64,000 bases of DNA from Paucibacter sp. DJ2R-2 (GCF_025717675.1 NZ_JAJIRT010000002.1:248001-312000), one strand, 5' to 3'. Positions 35,062 through 46,405 are shown, counted from the first letter of the stretch. Program-made: numbers and translations. Notes: generated by a model not told the origin, from the sequence alone.

Positions 35062-37785
35062 TCAAGCGTACAGGGGGTTGATCTTGTTGACGTTGAGGCC
35101 GTACTTGGCAATCGCCTCAGCCACCTTGGTGGCCGGGATCTTGCCTTCATCGGCCAGGCTCTTGAGCGCAGCGACGACGATGTAGTGGCGGTTGATTTCG
35201 AAGTGCTCGCGCAGCTTGGAGCGGAAGTCCGAACGGCCGAAACCATCGGTACCCAGAACCTTGAAGCTGCGGCCGGCGGGGATGAAGGCGCGGATCTGTT
35301 CCGCGTAGTTCTTCATATAGTCGGTCGAGGCCACGACCGGGCCGCTGGTGCGGCTCAGCTGTTGGGTCACGAAAGGCACGCAGGACAGCTCGGTCGGGTG
35401 CAGCAGGTTCCAGCGCTCGGCGTTCTGGCCGTCGCGGGCCAGCTCGTTGAAGCTCGGGCAGCTCCAGACATGGGCGCCCACGCCCCACTCCTGCTCCAGC
35501 AAGACCTTGGCCGCCTGGCTTTCGCGCAGAATGCTGCCGGAGCCGAGCAAATTGACCGTCAGGGCCGTGCCGGCCTGGGCTTCTTCCAGCAGGTACATGC
35601 CCTTCAGGATCTGCGCCTCGGTGCCGACCTTGAGGCCGGGCATGGCGTAGTTCTCGTTCAGCAGGGTGATGTAGAAGTAGACGTTCTCCTGGTCTTCCAC
35701 CATGCGCTTGAGGCCGTGCTGCATGATCACCGCCACTTCGTGCGCGAAGCTCGGGTCATAGCTGATGCAGTTCGGAATCGTGCCGGCCAGGATGTGGCTG
35801 TGGCCGTCTTCGTGCTGCAGGCCTTCGCCGTTCAGCGTGGTGCGGCCCGAGGTGCCGCCCAGCAGGAAGCCGCGCGCCTGCATATCGCCGGCCGCCCAGG
35901 CCAGGTCACCGATGCGCTGGAAGCCGAACATCGAGTAGTAGACGTAGAACGGGATCATGACCCGGTTGTTCGTCGAGTAGCTGGTGGCCGCAGCGATCCA
36001 GCTGGCCATGCCGCCGGCTTCGTTGATGCCTTCTTGCAGGATTTGGCCGTCCTTGGCCTCGCGGTAGTACATCACCTGGTCCTTGTCGACCGGGGTGTAG
36101 TTCTGACCTGCGGGGTTGTAGATGCCGATCTGGCGGAACAGGCCTTCCATGCCGAAGGTGCGGGCCTCGTCGACCAGGATGGGCACGACGCGCGGGCCCA
36201 GGTCCTTGTCACGCAGCAGCTGGGTCAGGAAGCGCACATAGGCCTGCGTGGTCGAGATCTCGCGGCCTTCGGCGGTCGGCTCGAGCACGGCCTTGAAGGT
36301 GTCCAGCGGCGGTGCGCTGAAGCTCTCGTCGGCCTTGACGCGGCGCTGCGGCAGGTAGCCGCCCAGGGCCTTGCGGCGCTCGTGCAGATAGCGCATCTCG
36401 GGCGTGTCGTCGGCCGGCTTGTAGTAAGGCAGCTTGGGCAGCTCGCTGTCGGGAATCGGGATGCCGAAACGGTCGCGGATGTACTTGATGTCCTCGTCGG
36501 TCAGCTTCTTGGTCTGGTGGACGGTGTTCTTGCCTTCACCGGCCTTGCCCATGCCGTAGCCCTTGACGGTCTTGACCAGCAACAGCGTCGGCTGCTTGGA
36601 GTCGTTGTTGTGGGCGGCATGGAAAGCGGCGAAGACCTTCTCGGGCTGGTGGCCACCACGGCGCAGCTCGAAGATCTCCTCGTCGCTCATGTGCTCGACC
36701 AGCTTGGCGGTCTCGGGGTACTTGCCGAAGAAATGCTTGCGGACGTAAGCGCCGTCATTGGCCTTCATGGCCTGGTAGTCGCCGTCCACGGTTTCCATCA
36801 TCAGCTGCTTGAGCTTGCCGCTCTTGTCGCGCGCCAGCAGCTCGTCCCAGCCCTTGCCCCAAATCAGCTTGATGACCTTCCAGCCGCTGCCGCGGAACTC
36901 GCCTTCGAGTTCCTGGATGATCTTGCCGTTGCCGCGCACCGGGCCGTCCAGGCGCTGCAGATTGCAGTTGATGACGAAGACCAGATTGTTCAGGCCTTCG
37001 CGTGCGGCCAGGCCGATGGCGCCCAAGGATTCCGGCTCGTCCATCTCGCCGTCGCCCATGAAGGCCCAGACCTTGCGGTTCTCGGTGTTGGCGATGCCGC
37101 GTGCATGCAGGTACTTCAGGAAGCGCGCCTGATAAATGGCCATCAAGGGGCCCAGGCCCATAGAGACGGTCGGGAACTGCCAGAACTCGGGCATCAGCTT
37201 CGGATGCGGGTAGCTGGACAGGCCCTTGCCGTCGACTTCCTGGCGGAAGTTGTCCAGCTGCGCCTCGTTCAGGCGGCCTTCCAGGAAGGCGCGGGCGTAA
37301 ATGCCGGGGGCGCTGTGGCCTTGGATGTAGAGCAGGTCGCCGCCGTGCTCTTTGCCTGGTTCGGCGCTCTCGGCATGCCAGAAATGGTTGAAGCCGGCGC
37401 CCAGCATGGAGGCCAGCGAGGCGAAGGAGCCGATATGGCCGCCCAGATCGCCACCGTCGGCCGGGTTCAGGCGGTTGGCGCGCACGACCATGGCCATGGC
37501 GTTCCAGCGCATATAGGCGCGCAGGCGCTTCTCGATCTCGATATTGCCGGGGCAACGCGCTTCCTGCTCAGCAGGAATGGTGTTCACATAGGCCGTGGTG
37601 GCCGAGAAGGGCACGTCGATGCCGGACTGGCGGGCATGCTCGATCAGGGTGTTCAGCAGGAAATGGGCACGTTCACCACCTTCTTCACCAATGACGGCGG
37701 ACAGAGCGTCCAGCCATTCCTTGGTTTCCAGCGAATCGGTGTCATTGGCGGCTGCGCCTAGAAAGGACTGGGGCTGCGCGGACAT
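35062..37785 (-). CDS. aceE: Pyruvate dehydrogenase E1 (homodimeric type)
   Basis: A 907-aa protein, close to the 887 aa of E. coli AceE. The ATG at 37785 is favoured by GGAGAC 6 bases upstream; an ATG at 37818 would add 11 residues. It is the thiamine-diphosphate decarboxylase of the complex. Motifs: [13 protein letters not shown] (catalytic His), FWHAES, the ThDP/Mg site [24 protein letters not shown] written across residues ~230-255, and [10 protein letters not shown]-like and [16 protein letters not shown] near the end. First gene of the operon; the promoter must lie in 37786-38044, shared divergently with the sensor kinase. Confidence 0.96.
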   Translation of the reverse strand: MSAQPQSFLGAAANDTDSLETKEWLDALSAVIGEEGGERAHFLLNTLIEHARQSGIDVPFSATTAYVNTIPAEQEARCPGNIEIEKRLRAYMRWNAMAMVVRANRLNPADGGDLGGHIGSFASLASMLGAGFNHFWHAESAEPGKEHGGDLLYIQGHSAPGIYARAFLEGRLNEAQLDNFRQEVDGKGLSSYPHPKLMPEFWQFPTVSMGLGPLMAIYQARFLKYLHARGIANTENRKVWAFMGDGEMDEPESLGAIGLAAREGLNNLVFVINCNLQRLDGPVRGNGKIIQELEGEFRGSGWKVIKLIWGKGWDELLARDKSGKLKQLMMETVDGDYQAMKANDGAYVRKHFFGKYPETAKLVEHMSDEEIFELRRGGHQPEKVFAAFHAAHNNDSKQPTLLLVKTVKGYGMGKAGEGKNTVHQTKKLTDEDIKYIRDRFGIPIPDSELPKLPYYKPADDTPEMRYLHERRKALGGYLPQRRVKADESFSAPPLDTFKAVLEPTAEGREISTTQAYVRFLTQLLRDKDLGPRVVPILVDEARTFGMEGLFRQIGIYNPAGQNYTPVDKDQVMYYREAKDGQILQEGINEAGGMASWIAAATSYSTNNRVMIPFYVYYSMFGFQRIGDLAWAAGDMQARGFLLGGTSGRTTLNGEGLQHEDGHSHILAGTIPNCISYDPSFAHEVAVIMQHGLKRMVEDQENVYFYITLLNENYAMPGLKVGTEAQILKGMYLLEEAQAGTALTVNLLGSGSILRESQAAKVLLEQEWGVGAHVWSCPSFNELARDGQNAERWNLLHPTELSCVPFVTQQLSRTSGPVVASTDYMKNYAEQIRAFIPAGRSFKVLGTDGFGRSDFRSKLREHFEINRHYIVVAALKSLADEGKIPATKVAEAIAKYGLNVNKINPLYA

Positions 37786-38044
37786 GGCTTGTCTCCGAAG
37801 ATTTGACTCGAGGGGCATGCAGCGGCTGGTTTTGCGCCAGCTTCACTGCCCGTCCCCAGGCTAAAAAACCTTGCCCGGACAATGCTCCGGACAAAGCAAC
37901 GGCTTGAACGTCGTGTGCGTTTGCGGCGAGTGTCTCACAAGATTTGCCCACTCTCAAATGGTGCGAATGCTTTTCATATTGCGAAAAGAGTTACAGAGGA
38001 GTGTCAAACAAAAAGCCCCTGCCGCACCCGGATAATCGCCCGCT
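37786..38044. promoter_or_regulatory. Divergent control region between aceE and the sensor kinase gene
   Basis: A 259-bp spacer, relatively AT-rich around 37935-38020. It must contain the aceE promoter (leftward) and the kinase promoter (rightward). Sites with a dyad look such as cggacaatgctccg (37876-37889) are visible, but no box can be assigned with confidence. Confidence 0.4.
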
Positions 38045-40633
38045 ATGTCTTTTCTTACCGATCTCCAAGGCGCTGCGCGCCAGATGGTTCAGCCCCTGCG
38101 CCGGGTGCTGGTGCGCTGGTGGCTCAGCCAGTCGCCCTCGCGGCAAGACCGCTTCGCCACCCTGGGCCCGCTGATCTCCGTCCTGCTCTTCCTGACCGCC
38201 ATCATCCTGGCCTTCTGGTACCTGCGAAACGAGGAAATCGAGCGCGAGTCGGAGGCCGTCAAGCGCGACAGCGAGATCGCCCAGCAGCAGATCCGCGTGC
38301 GCCTGAATGACAACCAGGAACAGCTGCTGCGCATCGCGCGCGAGATCGTCACCCGCGCGGTCGACACCCAGGAGTTCAGCGCCCAGGCCAAGGCCTTCGC
38401 CCGCGACCGGCCCGAAATCACCCACATCACCTGGCTGAGCAATCGCCGCGAGGCACGCGCCAGCGTCAGCGGCGCCGGCTTCCAGGACGACTCCCTGATG
38501 TCGGCCGAGGGCCATGACCCCTCCATGCCCCTGGCCAATCAGAGCAACCCGGCCGAGCTGGCCTTCCAGGCGGCGCGCGAACGCCGCCAGCCCAGTTACT
38601 CACCGCCCTTTGCCGACAACATCGGCACCCGGGTGTTCCAGATCCATGTGCCTCTGATCGACCGCAGCGGCTTTGCCGGCGTGCTGATCGCCGAGTACTC
38701 GATCGAAGCCCTGTTGCGCTACTACGTGCCCAGCGAGGTGACGACCCGCCATGTGGTGGCCATCCTCGACGCTGGCGAGCAGATCGTCGCCAGCACCGTC
38801 ACGCAAATGCCGGGCACGCGCCCCAAGCGCGCCCTGATCCTGCACGAGGTGCCGCTGGCCCCGGCCATGAACGGCCTGGTGCTGCGCGGCGAGGGCTACC
38901 GCACCTCGATCGGACTGATCAGCAACACCTTGTTCTGGATGGTGGTGGCGCTCTCGGTGCTGACCGTCTGGATGCTGCTGGGCACCTGGAAGCACATGCG
39001 CCGGCGCCTGCACATCCAGAACGCGCTGTCCAGCGAAACCAATTTCCGCCGCGCCATGGAGAACTCCATGCTGACCGGCATGCGCGCCATGGACATGGAG
39101 TCGCGCATCTCCTACGTCAACCCGGCCTTCTGCGCCATGACCGGCTTCTCGGAAGCCGAGCTGATCGGCCGCAAGCCGCCCTTCCCCTTCTGGCCACCCG
39201 ACCGCCTGGAGGAAAACGCCCGCCTGCTGCAGCAAGAGCTGCAAGGGCGCAGCCCGGCCGGCGGCGTCGAGGTGAAGATCCTGCGCAAGGACCACACCAT
39301 CTTCGACGGCCGCGTCTACATCTCGCCCCTGGTGGACAGCAAGGGCAAGCAGACTGGCTGGATGACCTCGATGACCAACATCACCGAGGCCAAGCGCGTG
39401 CGCGACCAGCTGTCCGCCTCGCATGAGCGCTTCACCACCGTGCTGGAAGGCCTGGACGCCGCCGTGTCCGTGCTCTCGGTGCAGCAGGGTGAGCTGCTGT
39501 TCGCCAACCGCAGCTACCGGCTCTGGTTCGGCGCCGACCCGGCCGGCCATGCCCTGCTCTCGGGCAGCCAGCTGGGCCGCAGCAGCGGGCCGGACGCCGA
39601 CGAAGAGGTGGACGACTACAGCGGCCTGCCCGCCCAGGCCCTGACCGAAATGGGCTCGGACCCGCGCGAGGTGTATGTCGAGTCGCTGGAGATGTGGTTC
39701 GACGTGCGCTCGCGCTACCTGCAGTGGACCGACGGCCGCCTGGCGCAGATGTTGATCGCCACCGACATCACCACCCGCCGCCATGCCGAAGCCCAGGCCG
39801 CCAACCAGGCCGAGAAGGCACAGATGACCAGCCGCCTGATGACCATGGGCGAAATGGCCTCCAGCGTGGCCCACGAGCTGAACCAACCCCTGACCGCCAT
39901 CACCAACTACTGCAACGGCATGGTCTCGCGGGTTCGCAATGACAGCATCCAGAAGGACGATCTGCTGGCCGCGCTGGAAAAGACCGCCAAGCAGGCCCAG
40001 CGCGCCGGTCAGATCATCCACCGCATCCGCAACTTCGTGAAACGCAGCGAGCCCAAGCGAGAAGCGGCCCAGGCCTTCGACATCGTCGAGGATGCGGTCG
40101 AGCTGGCCGGCATCGAGCTGCGCCGCCGCAATGTGGCCATCCACACCTACATCGCGCAGCGCCTGCCGACCCTGATGGTGGACCCCATCTTGATCGAACA
40201 GGTCTTGATGAACCTGCTCAAGAACGCGGCCGAGGCGATCGACAACGCAGGCCTGCCGGTGTCGCGCCGCCACATCGAACTGCGTGTGGTGCCCAAGCAC
40301 ACCCCCGAACTCGGGGGCCATATCGACTTCAGCGTCACCGACATGGGCCCGGGCATGCCCGAGGAGGTGATCTCCCGGATGTACGAGGCTTTCTTCTCGA
40401 CCAAGGCCGATGGATTGGGCATCGGCCTAGGGTTATGCCGGTCTATCGTGGAGTCTCACCAGGGTCGGATCCGTGCTGAGAACTTATACAATGGCGAGGC
40501 TGTTGTAGGCTGCAGGTTCGCCTTCAGCATCCCGGTAGACATCTCCCGAGTTGACCCGCCTCTGGCGAATGGGCCACTCGGGCCGACGACAGGATCCGAA
40601 GGATCCGCAGTAAACAAACAAGCGACACCATGA
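38045..40633 (+). CDS. Membrane sensor histidine kinase with PAS domains (FixL/DctB type)
   Basis: An 862-aa protein. Membrane segment 1 (about 41-62) and segment 2 (about 295-317) frame a ~230-residue periplasmic sensor (likely double-Cache/PDC fold). Two PAS domains follow (about 335-455 and 460-580; YVNPAFCAMTGFSEAELIGR is a classical PAS core). The H-box is MASSVAHELNQPLTAITNY with His610. The ATPase has NLLKNAAEAIDNA and GLGIGLGLCRSIV. The stop overlaps the next gene, a FixJ-like regulator, by 4 bp, so they are partners. The conserved position beside aceE and folD suggests a role in carbon or redox control, but the signal is unknown. Confidence 0.88.
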   Translation: MSFLTDLQGAARQMVQPLRRVLVRWWLSQSPSRQDRFATLGPLISVLLFLTAIILAFWYLRNEEIERESEAVKRDSEIAQQQIRVRLNDNQEQLLRIAREIVTRAVDTQEFSAQAKAFARDRPEITHITWLSNRREARASVSGAGFQDDSLMSAEGHDPSMPLANQSNPAELAFQAARERRQPSYSPPFADNIGTRVFQIHVPLIDRSGFAGVLIAEYSIEALLRYYVPSEVTTRHVVAILDAGEQIVASTVTQMPGTRPKRALILHEVPLAPAMNGLVLRGEGYRTSIGLISNTLFWMVVALSVLTVWMLLGTWKHMRRRLHIQNALSSETNFRRAMENSMLTGMRAMDMESRISYVNPAFCAMTGFSEAELIGRKPPFPFWPPDRLEENARLLQQELQGRSPAGGVEVKILRKDHTIFDGRVYISPLVDSKGKQTGWMTSMTNITEAKRVRDQLSASHERFTTVLEGLDAAVSVLSVQQGELLFANRSYRLWFGADPAGHALLSGSQLGRSSGPDADEEVDDYSGLPAQALTEMGSDPREVYVESLEMWFDVRSRYLQWTDGRLAQMLIATDITTRRHAEAQAANQAEKAQMTSRLMTMGEMASSVAHELNQPLTAITNYCNGMVSRVRNDSIQKDDLLAALEKTAKQAQRAGQIIHRIRNFVKRSEPKREAAQAFDIVEDAVELAGIELRRRNVAIHTYIAQRLPTLMVDPILIEQVLMNLLKNAAEAIDNAGLPVSRRHIELRVVPKHTPELGGHIDFSVTDMGPGMPEEVISRMYEAFFSTKADGLGIGLGLCRSIVESHQGRIRAENLYNGEAVVGCRFAFSIPVDISRVDPPLANGPLGPTTGSEGSAVNKQATP

Positions 40634-41253
40634 GTCTGATTCCGAAGAAGGGCAATGTCTACGTCGTCGATGATGACGAGGCCGTACGCGACTCGCTGCA
40701 ATGGCTGCTCGAAGGCAAGGACTACCGGGTCAAGTGCTTCGACTCCGCCGAATCCTTCCTCAGCCGCTATGACCCCCGCGAAGTCGCCTGCCTGATCGCC
40801 GACATCCGCATGGAAGGCATGAGCGGCCTGGAGCTGCAAGACCGCCTGATCGAGCGCCACAGCCCCCTGCCGGTGGTCTTCATCACTGGCCACGGCGATG
40901 TGCCCATGGCGGTGCAGACCATGAAAAAGGGCGCGATGGACTTCATCGAAAAGCCTTTCAAGGAAGAAGAACTGGTGGCCCTGGTCGAGCGCATGCTGGA
41001 CCAGGCTCGCAACGCCTTCTCCACCCACCAGGAAGCCGCCAGCCGCGACGCCCTGCTCTCGCGCCTGACCACGCGTGAATCCCAGGTGCTGGAGCGCATC
41101 GTCGCCGGCCGCCTGAACAAGCAGATCGCCGACGACCTGGGCATCAGCATCAAGACGGTGGAGGCGCACCGCGCCAACATCATGGAAAAGCTGAACGCCA
41201 ACACGGTGGCCGATCTGCTCAAGATCGCCCTGGGCGCACCGGCCAAGGCCTGA
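40630..41253 (+). CDS. FixJ/NarL-type response regulator
   Basis: A 207-aa protein. The receiver domain (8-122) has the acidic pocket VVDDDEAVRD, phospho-acceptor Asp58 (LIADIRMEG), VVFITGHGD and Lys in FIEKPF. The C-terminal LuxR helix-turn-helix is LTTRESQVLERIVAGRLNKQ...LGISIKTVEAHRANIMEKL. It starts inside the kinase stop codon (ATGA). Expected to bind DNA as a dimer when phosphorylated by the preceding kinase; targets unknown. Confidence 0.93.
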   Translation: MSLIPKKGNVYVVDDDEAVRDSLQWLLEGKDYRVKCFDSAESFLSRYDPREVACLIADIRMEGMSGLELQDRLIERHSPLPVVFITGHGDVPMAVQTMKKGAMDFIEKPFKEEELVALVERMLDQARNAFSTHQEAASRDALLSRLTTRESQVLERIVAGRLNKQIADDLGISIKTVEAHRANIMEKLNANTVADLLKIALGAPAKA

Positions 41254-41314
41254 TATCGACTCACCCTGACGAGGCCGCTGAATGCGGCCTCGTTGCATTT
41301 CTGGAAGCACAAAC

Positions 41315-42187
41315 ATGACCGCCCAACTGATCGACGGCAACGCCCTGTCCCAACAAGTCCGCGCCGAAGTGGCGCAACGCGCCGCGGCGCTGACGGCCAA
41401 GGGCCTGAAACCGGGCCTGGCCGTGGTGCTGGTGGGCGACAACCCGGCCTCCCAGGTCTATGTGCGCAACAAGGTCAAGGCTTGCGCCGACGCCGGCCTG
41501 CACTCGGTGCTGGAAAAGTACGAAGCGACCATGAGCGAGGCCGAACTGCTGGCCCGCGTCGAGGCCCTGAACAATGACCCCGCCATCCACGGCATCCTGG
41601 TGCAGCTGCCCCTGCCCAAGCACATCGACGACCACAAGGTCATCGAGGCCATCTCTCCGGCCAAGGACGTGGACGGCTTCGCGATTGAGAGTGCCGGCGC
41701 GCTGATGGTGGGCGAGACCGGCTTCAAGGCCTGCACGCCCTACGGCTGCATGAAGATGCTGGAAAGCATCGGCATGAAGGACCTGCGCGGCAAGCATGCC
41801 GTGGTGATCGGCCGCTCCAACATCGTCGGCAAGCCCATGGCCATGATGCTGCTGCAGGCCAATGCCACCGTGACGGTCTGCCACAGCGGCACCGCCGACC
41901 TGGCCCACCACACCCGCCAGGCCGACATCGTCGTGGCCGCCGTGGGCAAGCGCGATGTGCTGACGGCCGACATGGTCAAGCCGGGCGCGGTGGTCATCGA
42001 TGTGGGCATGAACCGCAACGATGAAGGCAAGCTCTGCGGCGACGTCGATTTCGCGGGCGTCAAGGACGTGGCCGGCTGGATCACCCCGGTGCCCGGTGGC
42101 GTCGGCCCTATGACCATCACCATGCTGCTGGTCAACACGATGGAGTCGGCCGAACGCGCCGCAGCTCAAACCGCAGGCGCCGTATGA
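41315..42187 (+). CDS. folD: Methylenetetrahydrofolate dehydrogenase / cyclohydrolase
   Basis: A 290-aa protein; GGAAG 8 bases before the ATG at 41315 selects this start over one at 41282. It converts 5,10-methylene-THF to 10-formyl-THF with NADP. Motifs: [18 protein letters not shown] with the catalytic Tyr/Lys, [41 protein letters not shown] (dinucleotide site), [16 protein letters not shown]. Its stop overlaps the oligopeptidase start by 4 bp. Confidence 0.96.
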   Translation: MTAQLIDGNALSQQVRAEVAQRAAALTAKGLKPGLAVVLVGDNPASQVYVRNKVKACADAGLHSVLEKYEATMSEAELLARVEALNNDPAIHGILVQLPLPKHIDDHKVIEAISPAKDVDGFAIESAGALMVGETGFKACTPYGCMKMLESIGMKDLRGKHAVVIGRSNIVGKPMAMMLLQANATVTVCHSGTADLAHHTRQADIVVAAVGKRDVLTADMVKPGAVVIDVGMNRNDEGKLCGDVDFAGVKDVAGWITPVPGGVGPMTITMLLVNTMESAERAAAQTAGAV

Positions 42188-44205
42188 GCAATCCGCTTTT
42201 GTCCACTGCCGCCCTGCCGGCCTTTGCCAGCATCCGCCCCGAGCACATCGCCCCGGCGGTCGAACAGCTGCTGAACAAGGCCGATGCCGCCCTGGCCCTG
42301 GCCACCTCGGAGGCGACGCCGGCCGATTTCGAAGCCTTGTCCGCCAGCCTCGGCGTGGCCACCGAACGTCTGGGTGCGTCCTGGGGCGCCGTCGGCCACC
42401 TCAATGCCGTGGCCAACACGCCCGAGCTGCGCGAGGCCTACAACGCCGCCCTGCCGGCTGTCACCGAGTTCTTCACCCGCCAGGGCTCGGACGAGCGGCT
42501 CTACGCCAAGTACAAGGCCATCGCCGCCAGCCCGACCGCGGCCACGCTGAACCCGGCGCGCCAGCAGGCACTCAAGCTCTGGCTGCGTGACTTCGTGCTC
42601 TCCGGCGCCGAGCTTCATGGCGAGGCCAAGACCCGCTTCGCCGCCATCCAGGAACGCAGCGCCGAGCTGGCCCAGACTTTCTCCGAGCATGTGCTGGACG
42701 CCACCGACGGCTATGCCTACTACGCCAGCGCGGACGAGATGGCCGGCGTGCCGGCCGACGCGGTGCAGGCTGCGCGCGCTGCCGCCGAGGCCGAGGGCAA
42801 GGAAGGCCACAAGCTCACCCTGCATTTCCCCAGTTACCTACCTGTCATGCAGTACGGCAGCCACCGCGGCCTGCGCCAGCGGCTCTACACCGCCTATGTG
42901 ACCCGCGCCAGCGAACTGGGCGACAAACCCGAGCAGGACAACAGCGCCGTCATGCAAGAGCTGCTGCAGCTCCGCCAGGAAGAAGCGGAGCTGCTGGGTT
43001 TCGCCAATTTCGCGGAAGCTTCGCTGGCCGCCAAGATGGCCGATTCGCCGCAGCAGGTGCTCGATTTCCTGCGAGACCTGGCCCGCCGCGCCCGCCCCTT
43101 TGCCGAGAAGGACCTGGCCGAGCTGCGCGAGTTCGCGGCCCGCGAGCTGGGCCTGGCCGAGTTGCAGGCCTGGGACACGGCCTACGCCTCCGAGAAGCTC
43201 AAGGAAGCCCGCTACGCCTTCAGCGACGAAGCGGTACGCCAGTATTTCCCGGTGCCACGAGTGCTGGCTGGCCTGTTCAGCATCATCGAGCGCCTGTTCC
43301 AGGTGACGATCAGCGAGCAGCCGGCCGAGGTCTGGCACGAGTCCGTCAAGTTTTATCGTTTGGAGCGGAATGGCGCCCTGGTTGGCCAGTTCTATCTCGA
43401 CCTCTACGCCCGCCCCGGCAAGCGCCCCGGCGCCTGGATGGACGAAGTGCGCAGCCGCTGGGCCCGGCCCGAGGGCACACAGCAGACGCCGGTGGCCCAG
43501 CTGGTCTGCAACTTCACGCAGCCTGCGGGTGATCGGCCGGCACTGCTGACCCACGACGACGTCACCACCCTGTTCCACGAATTCGGCCACGGCCTGCACC
43601 ACCTGCTGACCCAGGTGGACGAGCTGGGCGTCTCCGGCATCTCAGGCGTCGAGTGGGATGCCGTCGAACTGCCCAGTCAGTTCATGGAGAACTTCTGCTG
43701 GGAATGGGAGGTGCTTCAGCAGCTGACCGCCCAGGTCGACAGCGGCGAGCCCCTGCCGCGCGAGCTCTTCGACAAGATGCTGGCGGCCAAGAACTTCCAG
43801 AGCGGCATGCAGACTCTGCGCCAGATCGAGTTCGCCCTGTTCGACATGCGCCTGCATGCCGAGACCGACAGCGCCGCGCAGATCCAGGCCGTGCTGAACG
43901 AGGTGCGCAGCGAAGTGACCCTGATGAAGTCACCCGACTTCAACCGCAGCCAGCACAGCTTCTCGCACATCTTCGCGGGCGGCTATTCGGCCGGCTACTA
44001 CAGCTACAAATGGGCGGAGCTGCTCAGCGCCGATGCCTGGAGCGCCTTCGAGGTGGAAGGCGTGTTCAACGCCGAGACCGGCCGCCGCTATCTGCAGAAC
44101 ATCCTGGAAGTCGGCGGCTCACGCCCGGCCATGGACAGCTTCAAGGCCTTCCGCGGCCGCGAGCCCCAGATCGATGCCTTGCTGCGGCATCAAGGCATGA
44201 GCTGA
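42184..44205 (+). CDS. prlC: Oligopeptidase A, M3 zinc metallopeptidase
   Basis: A 673-aa protein, family length. Cytoplasmic enzyme degrading short peptides such as signal-peptide fragments. Zinc motif [10 protein letters not shown] (first His at 465) with the third ligand Glu in [16 protein letters not shown], and the M3 end motif [21 protein letters not shown]. Translationally coupled to folD (ATGA overlap). Convergent with the sensor kinase gene to the right; a GC hairpin separates them. Confidence 0.94.
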   Translation: MSNPLLSTAALPAFASIRPEHIAPAVEQLLNKADAALALATSEATPADFEALSASLGVATERLGASWGAVGHLNAVANTPELREAYNAALPAVTEFFTRQGSDERLYAKYKAIAASPTAATLNPARQQALKLWLRDFVLSGAELHGEAKTRFAAIQERSAELAQTFSEHVLDATDGYAYYASADEMAGVPADAVQAARAAAEAEGKEGHKLTLHFPSYLPVMQYGSHRGLRQRLYTAYVTRASELGDKPEQDNSAVMQELLQLRQEEAELLGFANFAEASLAAKMADSPQQVLDFLRDLARRARPFAEKDLAELREFAARELGLAELQAWDTAYASEKLKEARYAFSDEAVRQYFPVPRVLAGLFSIIERLFQVTISEQPAEVWHESVKFYRLERNGALVGQFYLDLYARPGKRPGAWMDEVRSRWARPEGTQQTPVAQLVCNFTQPAGDRPALLTHDDVTTLFHEFGHGLHHLLTQVDELGVSGISGVEWDAVELPSQFMENFCWEWEVLQQLTAQVDSGEPLPRELFDKMLAAKNFQSGMQTLRQIEFALFDMRLHAETDSAAQIQAVLNEVRSEVTLMKSPDFNRSQHSFSHIFAGGYSAGYYSYKWAELLSADAWSAFEVEGVFNAETGRRYLQNILEVGGSRPAMDSFKAFRGREPQIDALLRHQGMS

Positions 44206-44215
44206 TGTGCTGCTC

Positions 44216-44249
44216 GGCGGGGCGGGCCGTTTGCGCCGCCCACCCCGCC
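44216..44249. terminator. Hairpin between convergent prlC and sensor kinase genes
   Basis: An imperfect ~11-bp GC stem (ggcggggcggg with the complementary cccaccccgcc region) in the 50-bp gap between two converging genes. T-content after it is low, so termination is only likely, not certain. Confidence 0.45.
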
Positions 44250-44255
44250 CTTCAT

Positions 44256-45572
44256 TCAGCGATGCAGCGGCAGGCGCGCCCTGACCTGATGGCGAGGCCC
44301 CACTTGCGCGAAAGAGAGCTCGCCGCCCAAACGCACCACCGTCTGCTGCACGATGGCCAGGCCCAGGCCGAAGCCCGGCAGGTTGCGGCTGGCATCACCG
44401 CGGGCAAAGGCTTCCAGCAGATGGCCAGCGCCGCCGGGCGGCAAGCCCGGGCCTGCATCCGAAACGATCAGCAGGGCACTGTCATCGCCGACCTGCGATA
44501 GCTCGACCTCGACTGGCAAACCGCCATGCTTGATCGCGTTGTCGATCAAGTTGACGATCAGGCGCTCGATCAACAAGCCATGGGCATTCTGGAGCTTCAA
44601 GCACTCAGGCACCTTCAAGGCTAAATCGCTCAAAGGCAGCTCAAAGCCAGCCAAAGCGCGCTGCGCCAACTGCACCAGATCCACCTCTTCCGCCAACTCC
44701 ACAGCGCTGGCCCTCACAAACTCCAGAAAACTGGCTGTGAGTCGATCCGCATGGTCCACATTGCGCGTGATGCTGGCCACACCCTCTGCGTTCTCAACTG
44801 ACTCGGGCAACATCTCCGCAGCCAGCCGGATGCGACTCAAGGGGCTGCGCAGATCATGCGAAACACCGGCCAGCAACAAAGCCCGCTCCCGCTCGTTGCG
44901 CTGCAAGCGATCCGCCAGTGACTGGTATGCGGCAGAGATGGCGATCAACTCGGGCGGCGCCCTGCTGGACTGCCGACTCAGCCTCAAGGCTCCCTGCTGA
45001 TGGCCACTGTCCGCGTGGGCTTGCATGTGCGCACGCAAATGCGCCAAGGGCCCCGTCAAATCCCGAGCGAAGCTCCGGCTGAGCCAGGCGAGCACCAAGA
45101 TCATCAGCGCCAGGCCGACGGTCATGCGCGGAGCCCAACGCGGCAGTGCCGCAGCACCCGCACCGCTCATCCAGACCGGAGTCGTGTCAGCCAAGCGGAC
45201 TTGCGTCAACAGGCGGACCTGACCCTCACTGAAGTTCAGCCACACCTGGTCCGCCGTGATTCCGTGTCGGGCCAATTCCCGCAAAAACTCCACGGGGGCG
45301 GGCCAGGCCGTCACATCCAGTCTGAGCCCGTCCGGAGGGGCCGTGTGGATCTGGACACCCGAAATCAAGCCATAGGCCGGCACATCAATCGGGCGGGGCG
45401 CGCGCAGCGCCTGTATCAGCTGCGGCGCCAACGATGCCGCGAGGTGAGGCGCCAGCAACTGATTGCGCTCCACGACCAGCAAGCCACCAAAAACCAGCAC
45501 AAAGCCGGCCAGCAGCAACACCTGGGCCAAGACCAGGCGCAAAAATAAGGAATCAAAGCGCTTGGGGATCAT
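44256..45572 (-). CDS. EnvZ-type sensor histidine kinase
   Basis: A 438-aa protein; the ATG at 45572 overlaps the regulator gene by 20 bp, which suits a coupled pair. Two membrane segments (about 11-33 and 149-166) frame a ~115-residue periplasmic sensor. A HAMP linker (about 167-222) is followed by the H-box LLLAGVSHDLRSPLSRIRLA (His239), N-box LIVNLIDNAIKHGG, G1 VSDAGPGLPPGG and G2 GFGLGLAIVQQ. This organisation is that of EnvZ/OmpR systems. Divergent from a PEP-CTERM surface protein gene, a possible target. Confidence 0.9.
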   Translation of the reverse strand: MIPKRFDSLFLRLVLAQVLLLAGFVLVFGGLLVVERNQLLAPHLAASLAPQLIQALRAPRPIDVPAYGLISGVQIHTAPPDGLRLDVTAWPAPVEFLRELARHGITADQVWLNFSEGQVRLLTQVRLADTTPVWMSGAGAAALPRWAPRMTVGLALMILVLAWLSRSFARDLTGPLAHLRAHMQAHADSGHQQGALRLSRQSSRAPPELIAISAAYQSLADRLQRNERERALLLAGVSHDLRSPLSRIRLAAEMLPESVENAEGVASITRNVDHADRLTASFLEFVRASAVELAEEVDLVQLAQRALAGFELPLSDLALKVPECLKLQNAHGLLIERLIVNLIDNAIKHGGLPVEVELSQVGDDSALLIVSDAGPGLPPGGAGHLLEAFARGDASRNLPGFGLGLAIVQQTVVRLGGELSFAQVGPRHQVRARLPLHR

Positions 45573-46290
45573 CACCGCCGGGGCTCCGCGAAGGCGCAAG
45601 CCTCGGCACAAAAGCATAACCCTCACCCCGAATGGTCTCTATCCAATCACTTCCGGGCATGGCCTGTTCCAGGCGGCGGCGCAGTCGCCCGACCTGCACA
45701 TCCACCGTGCGGTCCTGCGGCCGGTAGCTGCCCGCCTGCACCGCCTCGCTCAGCTGCTCGCGCGAGACGGCCTGGCCGGGGGTGCGAATCAGCTCAATCA
45801 GCAGCCTGAACTCGATACCGGTCAGTGTGATGACTTGCTCGCTGACCGACACCTCGCGGCGCAGCAGGTTCACGTGCAGCGGGCCAAAGCTCCAGGTGGT
45901 GACCGGCTGGCTGGCCGGCGGCGCCTGACGTCGGATCAGCGCACGCAGCCGCGCCACCAGCTCGCGCTTCTCGAAGGGCTTGGCCAGGTAGTCATCGGCG
46001 CCCAGTTCCAGGCCCAGCACACGGTCGAAAGGGTCGCCTCGGGCGGTCAGCATCAAGATGCCCAGTCCCGGGTAGGCGGCCCGCCAGCGCCGGCACAGAT
46101 CCATGCCACTGGCATCGGGCAGCATCACATCGAGCAGCACGACTGCCGGCAGCGCACTGGCCAGCGCCTGCTCGGCCTGCGCGGCATTGTGGGCCGCACG
46201 CACCGCCCATCCTTCCGCCTGCAAGAGGCGCAGCAGCATGGCGGAAAGCTCGACATCGTCGTCGACAAGCAGCAGGGAGGGCTGGGACAT
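45553..46290 (-). CDS. OmpR-family response regulator
   Basis: A 245-aa protein. The start at 46290 is chosen because the receiver begins immediately (SLLLVDDDVELSAML); the frame is open to 46530 but upstream sequence is not receiver-like. Phospho-acceptor Asp54 (VVLLDVMLPDASG), Lys in YLAKPFEKREL. The winged-helix DNA-binding domain has ITLTGIEFRLLIELIRTPGQ and DRTVDVQVGRLRRRLE. Partner of the overlapping kinase gene. The 288-bp gap to the divergent gene at 46579 probably contains its binding sites. Confidence 0.93.
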   Translation of the reverse strand: MSQPSLLLVDDDVELSAMLLRLLQAEGWAVRAAHNAAQAEQALASALPAVVLLDVMLPDASGMDLCRRWRAAYPGLGILMLTARGDPFDRVLGLELGADDYLAKPFEKRELVARLRALIRRQAPPASQPVTTWSFGPLHVNLLRREVSVSEQVITLTGIEFRLLIELIRTPGQAVSREQLSEAVQAGSYRPQDRTVDVQVGRLRRRLEQAMPGSDWIETIRGEGYAFVPRLAPSRSPGGDDPQAL

Positions 46291-46378
46291 CAGGAGCGCC
46301 TTGGCAAGGTCGGGCGCACTCGGCAGCGAGTGCTGTGGGCAAGGCAGTGGATCGTAAGCCAATTCAGCGCGCGCCCTG

Positions 46379-46405
46379 TATGACATTGCTGCAGCCCATA
46401 TGACA
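46379..46405. promoter_or_regulatory. Possible regulator site: two TATGACA repeats 20 bp apart
   Basis: TATGACA occurs at 46379-46385 and 46399-46405 in the gap between the OmpR-type regulator and the divergent PEP-CTERM gene. Direct repeats at one-to-two helical turns are usual for OmpR-family sites. Weak evidence. Confidence 0.25.

Noticed and set aside
33188-35185. Plus-strand frame across aceF/lpdA with many His, Arg and Asp repeats
   Set aside because: The repeats are the reverse reading of Ala/Pro hinges and lipoyl domains of E2/E3.
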